Shown here: positions 37,105 through 43,615 of the stretch, in pieces
Position numbering within the stretch: position 1 is the first letter of the stretch
How the letters are laid out: every line of letters begins with the position of its first letter
Assembly (NCBI RefSeq): GCF_002270415.1
Contig: NZ_NNRI01000012.1
Span: 310,001-374,000 of the forward strand
DNA: 64,000 nt
From: Mesorhizobium sophorae
GTDB taxonomy: Bacteria; Pseudomonadota; Alphaproteobacteria; Rhizobiales; Rhizobiaceae
Direction of reading: 5' to 3'
Program-made: the position numbers and the translations under genes
The notes under the pieces: model-generated
Told to the model about the DNA's origin: nothing
Seen by the model: the letters and a program-made list of their open reading frames with translations, nothing else
Databases searched by the model: none

Positions 37105-38004
37105 TCAGCGCAATGTCTCGATGTATTTTTCGTGGAAGCTGACATAGCCCGGTTCGACAATCTTCAGATGCCGCTCGATCAGCGCATGAAACTCCGGCAG
37201 TTGATGAAACGGCACGCCGGGATAGGCATGATGCTCGGCATGGAACGGCATGTTCCACGCCAGCTTGCGCACCAGCCAGTTGGTCAGCGTGGTCCTGGTG
37301 TTCTCCAGCATGTTGGCGACGAATGGACAACGGCCATGCTCGGCCAGGAGATAGAGCCGCAGAAACGGCTGCCCGAGCAAGGCCGGCACGATCCAGACGT
37401 AGAGAAGCACCGTAAGCCGGAAATAGACGGCCAGCAGAATGACCACGGCATAGAAGGCAAGCATGGCTCGCGCCTCGACGCGGACCTTGGCGTAGCCTTT
37501 TGGCGGCACATAGCCTTCCCGGCCGCGGCCCATCGCATTGCCACAAAGCGTCTTGAGGTGCCCCCACCACACCGGGATGCCGGAGACATGGACGAGGTAT
37601 TGCCTCCATGTCTCAGGTTTGGGGAAAGCCAGTTCCGGATCATTGTCCGGGTCCTGGGTGTATCGATGGTGGGCGAAATGGAAATAGCGGAACCAGTCCG
37701 CAGGCAGCCCGATCGCCAGGCTGCACACCCGCGCCACGGCATCGTTCAGCCACTGCGTTTCGAAGGCCGTGCGATGCACCGTCTCGTGCAGCAGAGTGAA
37801 CAGGAAGACGATCAGGATGCCTTGCGGCAGCATCAGCAGCGGCCAGAACGGAACCCTGGCGGCGATCAGCGATCCGATGATGATGATCGCACCCCAATGA
37901 GCACCAAGCTGGACAAGACCCGCGACGTCGGATTTGGCGGTCAGGCGATTGCGCTCTTGCTGCGTCAACGATGCAATTACGTCGCGATGGTCCACTGGCG
38001 TCAT
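37105..38004 (-). CDS. Membrane fatty acid desaturase family protein
   Basis: A 299-residue membrane protein with the three histidine clusters: HETVH at 73-77, HFAHH at 109-113 and HAEHH at 255-259, which bind the di-iron site. Four to five hydrophobic segments surround them. Similar to rhizobial fatty acid desaturases or carotenoid hydroxylase-like enzymes that act on acyl chains in the membrane. Divergent from a GcvA-like LysR gene with an inverted repeat in between. Confidence 0.87.
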   Translation of the reverse strand: MTPVDHRDVIASLTQQERNRLTAKSDVAGLVQLGAHWGAIIIIGSLIAARVPFWPLLMLPQGILIVFLFTLLHETVHRTAFETQWLNDAVARVCSLAIGLPADWFRYFHFAHHRYTQDPDNDPELAFPKPETWRQYLVHVSGIPVWWGHLKTLCGNAMGRGREGYVPPKGYAKVRVEARAMLAFYAVVILLAVYFRLTVLLYVWIVPALLGQPFLRLYLLAEHGRCPFVANMLENTRTTLTNWLVRKLAWNMPFHAEHHAYPGVPFHQLPEFHALIERHLKIVEPGYVSFHEKYIETLR

Positions 38005-38077
38005 CCGGAGTTCGAAAAATGTCGACGCCCATCGTATTCAACAAGAAAGCTTTCTGAAAACGAGGAATTATGCGATT

Positions 38078-38098
38078 TAGATAAGGTCATCTTATCTA
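38078..38098. promoter_or_regulatory. Inverted repeat operator, desaturase/LysR intergenic
   Basis: TAGATAAG-GTCAT-CTTATCTA gives 8-bp perfect arms with a 5-base spacer, nine bases before the LysR start. It fits an LTTR autoregulatory site. A second, 12-bp palindrome (AGAAAGCTTTCT, 38044-38055) lies closer to the desaturase start. Confidence 0.65.
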
Positions 38099-38107
38099 TC
38101 GGGCAGC

Positions 38108-39040
38108 ATGATCGCTTTTCCATCCTTGCGCGGACTCCAGGCTTTCGAAGCGGCGGCGCGTTCCGGCAGCTTTGCCGCGGCAGCCCAGGAGCTGTCCATC
38201 TCGGCTGCCGCGGTCAGCCAGCTGATCCGGACCATCGAAGACCAGATGGGCCGCAAGCTGTTCAACCGGGTCAACCGCCGCGTCGTCCTCACCGACGCCG
38301 GCAGGGAAATACTGCCTCGGCTGACAACGGCATTCGGTGAGATCGGCAGCGTGTCACGCGAACTGGGCGGCGCCGAGTTCCGCTCCCGGCTCGTCGTGTC
38401 AGTCCCGCCATCCATGGCGATGGGCTGGTTGTCGTCGCGTCTGGCGGGCTTTGTCGCGGCCCACGGCGCTGTCGACATATCGCTCAGAGGCGAAGACGAC
38501 CCGGTATCGTTCGACCGCGACCTGATCGACATCCGCCTTTCCTATGGCCGTTCGCACTATCGCGAGCAGGCAACGGAAGACATCGCCAGGGATGCCGTCT
38601 ACCCCGTTTGCGTCCCTGATCTCGTCGCGACGAACAGATCTCTGGACGCCACCGCCCTCGCCGGCCTGCCGCTGATCCACACCGACTGGGGCCCAACGGG
38701 CGCGTCGTTCCCGTCCTGGCGCAACTGGTTCGAGGCAATGGGCATCGAGCCTGGCCGGGCAGCGCAACGCGGCCTTTCGGCGAATTCGTCACGGGCCGCC
38801 CTTGATCTTGCCATTTCCGGCCTTGGCGTGGCGCTGGCGCAAGGGGTCTACTGTGCCGAAGCGCTGGAAGACGGCCGGCTGGTCAGGCCGCTGGCCCAGG
38901 CGCTGGAACTGCGCCAGCCTTATTGCCTGACAATCCCCGAACGCAGCGCAAGACGCGATGTGGTGGCGGCATTTCGCCAGTGGCTGATCGAGGAATGCGT
39001 GCGCACGGTCAAATCGCCGGCGCTGACCGAGGGCCGTTGA
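38108..39040 (+). CDS. LysR-family regulator (GcvA-like)
   Basis: A 310-residue LTTR of the GcvA/AmpR branch: IAFPSLRGLQAFEAAARSGSFA is split between helices 1 and 2, AAAVSQLIRTIE is the recognition helix and NRVNRRVVLTDAG the wing. GcvA-type proteins typically control a divergent gene, here the desaturase. Confidence 0.9.
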   Translation: MIAFPSLRGLQAFEAAARSGSFAAAAQELSISAAAVSQLIRTIEDQMGRKLFNRVNRRVVLTDAGREILPRLTTAFGEIGSVSRELGGAEFRSRLVVSVPPSMAMGWLSSRLAGFVAAHGAVDISLRGEDDPVSFDRDLIDIRLSYGRSHYREQATEDIARDAVYPVCVPDLVATNRSLDATALAGLPLIHTDWGPTGASFPSWRNWFEAMGIEPGRAAQRGLSANSSRAALDLAISGLGVALAQGVYCAEALEDGRLVRPLAQALELRQPYCLTIPERSARRDVVAAFRQWLIEECVRTVKSPALTEGR

Positions 39041-39050
39041 CGGCCGCCGC

Positions 39051-39323
39051 TCAGAGGTGCCCGCTCAATGCCTCCACCATGTCCTTGTTCGTCGCCACGG
39101 GAACGATCTCGAACTCCACCAGATCCGCCCATTCGATGACCCAGCGCTGCAGCAGCGTGACGTCATCGGCCTCCACCAGCAGGAAGCATCGGCTCATATC
39201 CGCCGCGATCCAGCTATGGTGCACGAGCAACTGGTCCGGCTTCAGACGGCCGCGATCGCTGAAGCGACGGTAGATATCCTTGCGATCGCAACCGCGAAAG
39301 TCCTCGATCACGACGAACAGCAT
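39051..39323 (-). CDS. DUF3303-like small protein
   Basis: A 90-residue protein (MLFVVIEDFRGCDRKDIYRRF... ending KDMVEALSGHL). It resembles DUF3303 proteins, small ferredoxin-like-fold dimers with a conserved RRFxxxGR region and the C-terminal WxxxWxDLVEFEIVPV pattern. ATG 39323 follows GGGGGTGG; GTG 39329 is the alternative. It starts 17 bases after the RimK-like stop codon and is likely its operon partner. Function unknown. Confidence 0.78.
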   Translation of the reverse strand: MLFVVIEDFRGCDRKDIYRRFSDRGRLKPDQLLVHHSWIAADMSRCFLLVEADDVTLLQRWVIEWADLVEFEIVPVATNKDMVEALSGHL

Positions 39324-39340
39324 ATCCACCCCCGATCAAA

Positions 39341-40804
39341 TTAGCGCCCCGGCCGGTCCAGCCGCTCCAGGAACCACTGCGTCAGCCGTACCCAGACCTC
39401 GTCCTTTTCGCCGGAATCTTCCCAGCCATGGTCGAGGTTCGGATTGTCGTTGACCTCGATGACGAAGACGCCATCCTTGGTTTCCTTGAGGTCGACGCCA
39501 TAGAGCCCGTCACCGATGCAGCGCGCCGCCTTCACCGCCGTCTCGACGACATGCGCCGGGGTTTCCTTCAGTGTGAAGGTCTTGATGCCGCCCTGGTCGG
39601 GTTTGCCGTTGGCCTTGTGGTTGACGATCTGCCAGTGCTTCTTGGCCATCAGATAGTGGACGGCAAACAGGGGCTGGCCCCCGAGCACGCCGACACGCCA
39701 GTCATACTCGGTCGGAATGAATTTCTGCGCGATCAGAAGATCGGAATCCTCAAGCCATTCCGTGGCGAGCGTCTTCAACTCCTCGAAGTCAGCGCATTTC
39801 TTGACGCCGCGCGAGAACGACGAATCAGGGATCTTCAACACCAGCGGAAAGCCGAGCGTCTGCGACGCCAGTTCGAGATCCGAGCTGCCGGCGATCATCA
39901 CCGTCGGCGGCACCGGCACCTTGTTGTAGGCCATCAGCTCGTTGAGATAGACCTTGTTGGTGCAGCGGATCATCGACAGTGGATCGTCGATCACCGGCAT
40001 GCCTTCCTGCTGGGCACGGCGGGCGAAACGATAGGTGTGGTTGGAAATAGAGGTGGTCTCGCGGATGAACAGCGCGTCGTAGTTGGCGAGCTTGGCGAGG
40101 TCCCGCTTGGTGATCGGCTCGATTTCGACGCCCATCTTTTCGGCGATCTTGGCCCAGTAGCGCAGCGACGAGATCTCCGACGGCGGCAATTCCTCATGCG
40201 GATCGACCAGCGTGGCGAAGGTGTAGCGCGCCGGCGTGCGGCCCTTGGTGTCGCGCCACTCGCGGTTGGTGTAGGTCTCCAGGCACTGGATGAAGCTTTT
40301 TTCTTCATCCTCGGTCATCCGCGCCAGCGGATGGAAGCCGATCTTGCGGATCGAAGCCCATTCGGCGCTGTCCTTGATGTGGACTTCGAGTGCCGGTGCG
40401 CGGAACCAGTCGAACAACAGCTTGGCGAACCGGTCCCAGATTTTCGACGGGCCGATGCCGAAGAAGATGCAGACCTTGGTTGGAAAGGCGCCGCCGAGAT
40501 CCTTCCGGCATTTGTTGAGTGCCAGTTCCAGTTCCGGCAACGCATGTTCGTAGAGCTTGCGCTCCGACAGGTCGATCATCGTCTCGACGGTCGGAATGAC
40601 CTTGTGGCCGCGTGAGCCCGCCAGCAGCGAGGCGTAGTAGCCGCGGCTCTGGTAGCCGTAATTGTTCGACAGGTTGATGACCTTCGGCCGCTGGCCGCGA
40701 AACAGCGACGGATGCGCAAGATAGTCACGGTTGGTGATGATCTTGTGCGGTGTCGCCACCTGGTCGAGATCGCTCTGCCGGCCGGTAAGGATGACCCAGG
40801 TCAT
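39341..40804 (-). CDS. RimK-like ATP-grasp ligase with RLAN-type N-terminal region
   Basis: A 487-residue protein. The N-terminal half (about 1-270) resembles the RimK-like ATP-grasp N-terminal (RLAN) domain: NLSNNYGYQSRGYYASLLAG at 44-63 here is characteristic. The ATP-grasp domain (about 280-485) has K324 (PLVLKIP), SFSRGVKK, DWRVGVLGG and the catalytic EVNDNPNLDHG at 450-460. RimK-type ligases add an amino acid, often glutamate, to a peptide or protein carboxylate using ATP. It overlaps the GNAT-C39 gene stop/start by four bases, showing tight coupling. Substrate unknown. Confidence 0.88.
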   Translation of the reverse strand: MTWVILTGRQSDLDQVATPHKIITNRDYLAHPSLFRGQRPKVINLSNNYGYQSRGYYASLLAGSRGHKVIPTVETMIDLSERKLYEHALPELELALNKCRKDLGGAFPTKVCIFFGIGPSKIWDRFAKLLFDWFRAPALEVHIKDSAEWASIRKIGFHPLARMTEDEEKSFIQCLETYTNREWRDTKGRTPARYTFATLVDPHEELPPSEISSLRYWAKIAEKMGVEIEPITKRDLAKLANYDALFIRETTSISNHTYRFARRAQQEGMPVIDDPLSMIRCTNKVYLNELMAYNKVPVPPTVMIAGSSDLELASQTLGFPLVLKIPDSSFSRGVKKCADFEELKTLATEWLEDSDLLIAQKFIPTEYDWRVGVLGGQPLFAVHYLMAKKHWQIVNHKANGKPDQGGIKTFTLKETPAHVVETAVKAARCIGDGLYGVDLKETKDGVFVIEVNDNPNLDHGWEDSGEKDEVWVRLTQWFLERLDRPGR

Positions 40805-41907
40805 TGTCTGTCGCGCTTTCCCAGAGTGATGGCGGCACGCAGTCCGTCGCGGCCGAACTGCGCCATGTTCATGAAGATGCCGTAGGGCACGGGAATGTTG
40901 GCGGCATCAAGGATGGTCTCCTGTCTTTCGTCCTCGACCCATGGATCGTGGATCAGGATATGGTCGCCGTCATCGCCGATCGCCAGCACCCAGTGCGGCA
41001 CCTTCTTGCCGAACATAAGGAAACCGCTGATCAGCACCAGCACCAGTTTACCCTCCGCGATCGCGGCGCGAATGTCGTCGATGGTGAATGGACGGTAATT
41101 CACCGGGATGCCGTAAAGTTCCGCGCGGCGGCGAAAGTCGACCTGGGCCAGCTCCATCACCCGGCGCTTGTCCTCGCTGCGCACCGACTGCAGGAACAGC
41201 GCGCCATAGAACGAAACATAGATCTCCGCCGCGAGCCCGCTTTCGTAGCCCGAGACAGCGAGGCCGAACGGTTCGCAGCCACCGGGTCCCGACATCATGA
41301 AGACAGTCGTCGCCTCGCGCCACAGTCGGATTTCCATGACCGGATCCGGCACGAAGCCGCGATCGAAATTGGCCATCGCCATCATCAGGCAGCATGGGCC
41401 GCAGGTGAATTCGCAGGTCTGCTGGTAGAATGGCACCTTGGTGGCGATCGGAATGTCGCCGCGCAAGGTCTTTTCATAGCGAAGCGCTGTCTCGCCGTCC
41501 TCGTAGTAGCCGGATTCGCGGCCGATCTTGCGATAGCCGGCCTGCTCATAGATGCGGAAGGCCCGGCTGTTGTCTTCGCGCACCTCGAGACGCAGCATCA
41601 TGCGGCCGTGCTCGAAGGCGACCTCTTCCGCTGATCCGAGCAGCATGCGGCCAACACCCAGTCCCCCGAAGAAGGGACCGGTGGCGATCGAGTAGAGACG
41701 TGCCACGCCGCTGCCCTTGCGAAACAGCACGATCGCATAGCCGGCCACGCGGCCATCGATTTCAGCGACCAGCGTCTCGGCGGTTTCGCGCTCGATGAAC
41801 AGGCGGAAGGAGCGGCGGGAAATACGGTCGCTTTGGAAAACAGCTTTCTCGATGGCGGCGAGATCATCGACGTCAGACGCGCGGGCCGTGCGGATCTCGG
41901 CAGGCAT
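40801..41907 (-). CDS. GNAT acetyltransferase fused to peptidase C39-like domain
   Basis: A 368-residue fusion. Residues 3-148 are a GNAT domain of the RimI type (EVREDNSRAFRIYEQAGYRKIGR, acetyl-CoA loop GGLGVGRML at 81-89). Residues 155-345 are a papain-like peptidase C39/DUF3335 domain: Q162/Q163 and C169 in QQTCEFTCGPC, H305 in KKVPHWVLAI and D321 in IHDPW are the likely oxyanion, nucleophile, base and acid. The gene leads the operon with the RimK-like ligase and DUF3303. Such combinations fit modification and cleavage of peptides or protein termini. Cytoplasmic: no signal peptide. Confidence 0.87.
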   Translation of the reverse strand: MPAEIRTARASDVDDLAAIEKAVFQSDRISRRSFRLFIERETAETLVAEIDGRVAGYAIVLFRKGSGVARLYSIATGPFFGGLGVGRMLLGSAEEVAFEHGRMMLRLEVREDNSRAFRIYEQAGYRKIGRESGYYEDGETALRYEKTLRGDIPIATKVPFYQQTCEFTCGPCCLMMAMANFDRGFVPDPVMEIRLWREATTVFMMSGPGGCEPFGLAVSGYESGLAAEIYVSFYGALFLQSVRSEDKRRVMELAQVDFRRRAELYGIPVNYRPFTIDDIRAAIAEGKLVLVLISGFLMFGKKVPHWVLAIGDDGDHILIHDPWVEDERQETILDAANIPVPYGIFMNMAQFGRDGLRAAITLGKRDRQ

Positions 41908-42086
41908 GCGGGTTGAGAAAACCTCGATTGGTGGTGGGAAATGCCCTACTGGAAAACGTTCAAGACATCAGTCGAAATACTGATGACCACAAGCGCTATC
42001 GCACCTCGAATAGGGCCGAATTGTGACAGATTCGGCAGCAACCTGGCGATGCAAAATGCTTTGAACAGGATCACTATTTATGGACT

Positions 42087-42109
42087 GGCGTCGCCATCAA
42101 GGCGGCGCC
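42087..42109 (-). terminator. Hairpin after anti-sigma gene
   Basis: GGCGTCGCC-ATCAA-GGCGGCGCC, a 9-bp stem with one G-T type pair, beginning three bases beyond the anti-sigma stop. A T-run (TTTT) follows on the plus strand rather than on the minus strand, so its direction as a terminator is unclear; it separates the sigma operon from the GNAT-C39 operon. Confidence 0.4.
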
Positions 42110-42112
42110 TTT

Positions 42113-42904
42113 TCAACTGGCGAGGCCAGCCAGAAGCTGGCCATAGGCGCTCTTTGCCACGACGGCCAATTGCTCGCTTGGCAGCGAACCGACGACGACG
42201 CAGCCATAGCCCTTGTCCAGCCAGTAGACGGCCTGGGGACCGTCTTGCGCCGATGCATAGGTGCCCTTGGCATTCTGCGCCGATTGCGCCGTGACGAAGA
42301 GAGATATGCGCTCGCCTTTGTCGTCCTCGTAGAGCAGCATCGCGGCCTTGCTTTCTCCGGCCGGCAGCAACCGGCCGCCGATCAATTGGAAGCCGTTCGC
42401 GGTCAGGTCCGGCGCGACCAGCTTCAGCCCGACCCGGTTGGACAGCCAGGTCTGGAGATGATCCTTGTCGGTGGCCGGCACCTCGACCGCATGCCGTTTT
42501 TCGGCGGCGAAGACGACGTGGGCCGCAATTGCCTGTTCGGCCAGTCGATCTTCGGCAGGATTTTCCTGTCCGATGCGGTCGATGCCGGCAAAGTAGCCGC
42601 CAAGCCCGCCGGCGACCACAAGCACGGCCGCCGCGGCGGCAAGCCACCAGCGTGAGCGTGAGGCCGCAGCCTTGACCGGCGTCTCGCCGAACACGACCTT
42701 GCGCAACCGCACTGGGACGGGTTCGTCCAGCACGCCGGCAAAGGCGGCGCGCAATGCCGTCCGATCGGCGGTGAAACGGGCGCTCCTGGCCTTCATCTCG
42801 GGATTGGCGTCGAGCCAGGCATCATAGGCGGCGCGCTCGTCAGCCGGCAGCTCGCCATCGATCGCCATGTGGATGTCACGTTCGGAGAAGTCGCGGCGGA
42901 TCAT
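42113..42904 (-). CDS. Anti-sigma factor (membrane)
   Basis: A 263-residue protein with an N-terminal cytoplasmic anti-sigma region (about 1-80: RDFSERDIHMAIDGEL, DAWLDANPEM), one membrane helix (about 86-105) and a periplasmic C-terminal domain (about 110-263). No zinc-binding HxxxCxxC is seen; the N terminus resembles other alphaproteobacterial anti-sigma proteins. The start overlaps the sigma gene stop (ATGA), the standard pair arrangement. It would hold the sigma factor at the membrane until a periplasmic signal. Confidence 0.88.
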   Translation of the reverse strand: MIRRDFSERDIHMAIDGELPADERAAYDAWLDANPEMKARSARFTADRTALRAAFAGVLDEPVPVRLRKVVFGETPVKAAASRSRWWLAAAAAVLVVAGGLGGYFAGIDRIGQENPAEDRLAEQAIAAHVVFAAEKRHAVEVPATDKDHLQTWLSNRVGLKLVAPDLTANGFQLIGGRLLPAGESKAAMLLYEDDKGERISLFVTAQSAQNAKGTYASAQDGPQAVYWLDKGYGCVVVGSLPSEQLAVVAKSAYGQLLAGLAS

Positions 42905-43419
42905 TTCTCGACGATCCTTATTGCGCGACGGCGCGCCGTGTCGTCCAGCAGCCCGCGCAATTCCTCACGCCCGCGCGCAATGCGCGACATCAGCGTGCCT
43001 GCAGGGACGCCCAGAATGTTGGCGGCTTCGGCATAGGAAAACCCTTCGATGGCGACCATGACAAGAGCCGCACGGCGGTCGGGGCTGATCGCCTGCAATG
43101 CTTCGATGATCTCGCGCGAAGCGATGCTCTCCACCTGCTCGGCCGGCTGGGCCACCGCCTCGCCTGCTTCCAGCGGAAGCATCGTCGCCTCGCCGCGACG
43201 GTTCACCTTGCGCATCTGGTCGATGAACAAATGATGCATGATCGTAAACAGCCACCTCCTGGGGCTTTCTCCCGTCTGCCAGTTGTCGAGCCGGACAAGC
43301 GCCCGCTCGAGACAATCCTGAACGAGATCGTCGGCAGCATCGCGGTCGCGCAAAAGCGAGCGTGCGTAGCGGCGCAGTCGCGGTATTTCGCCAAGGATTG
43401 CTGCCTTCTTTTCGTGCAT
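42901..43419 (-). CDS. ECF RNA polymerase sigma factor
   Basis: A 172-residue ECF sigma. Region 2 (about 8-75) includes LRRYARSLLRDRDAADDLVQD and RRWLFTIMHHLFIDQMRK; region 4 (about 105-155) includes RRAALVMVAIEGFSYAEAA and GVPAGTLMSRIARGREEL, the last a typical recognition helix. ATG 43419 (MHEKKAAI) fits the domain; an in-frame ATG at 43518 would leave almost no leader after the promoter. Cotranscribed with its anti-sigma. Confidence 0.9.
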   Translation of the reverse strand: MHEKKAAILGEIPRLRRYARSLLRDRDAADDLVQDCLERALVRLDNWQTGESPRRWLFTIMHHLFIDQMRKVNRRGEATMLPLEAGEAVAQPAEQVESIASREIIEALQAISPDRRAALVMVAIEGFSYAEAANILGVPAGTLMSRIARGREELRGLLDDTARRRAIRIVEK

Positions 43420-43532
43420 GACCGCTGGTTCTGGGTCGCCCTTGTTGATCCGATATTGAACGCGCCTTCTCGGCGCGGCGCAAGCGGCCAGCGCGAAGCG
43501 GTCCGCCGCCCCGGTCACCCAAGCAATGAGAT

Positions 43533-43558
43533 AACGAGATGACCGGCCGTTTTATTCC
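43533..43558 (-). promoter_or_regulatory. Candidate ECF-type promoter of the sigma operon
   Basis: On the minus strand: GGAAT, exactly 17 bases, then CGTT. This matches the GGAAC-N16/17-CGTT form used by many alphaproteobacterial ECF sigma factors. It lies about 114 bases before the preferred sigma start and could serve autoregulation. Confidence 0.55.
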
Positions 43559-43615
43559 CACCAATCAGGGGAGAAGCCGAATTATCCTAAATCCGTTGGC
43601 AAGAAATCGTTGCCT

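Noticed and set aside
39428..40615. A 395-residue plus-strand frame opposite the RimK-like gene
   Set aside because: Only the minus strand shows ATP-grasp motifs; the plus frame has no motif and no ribosome site.
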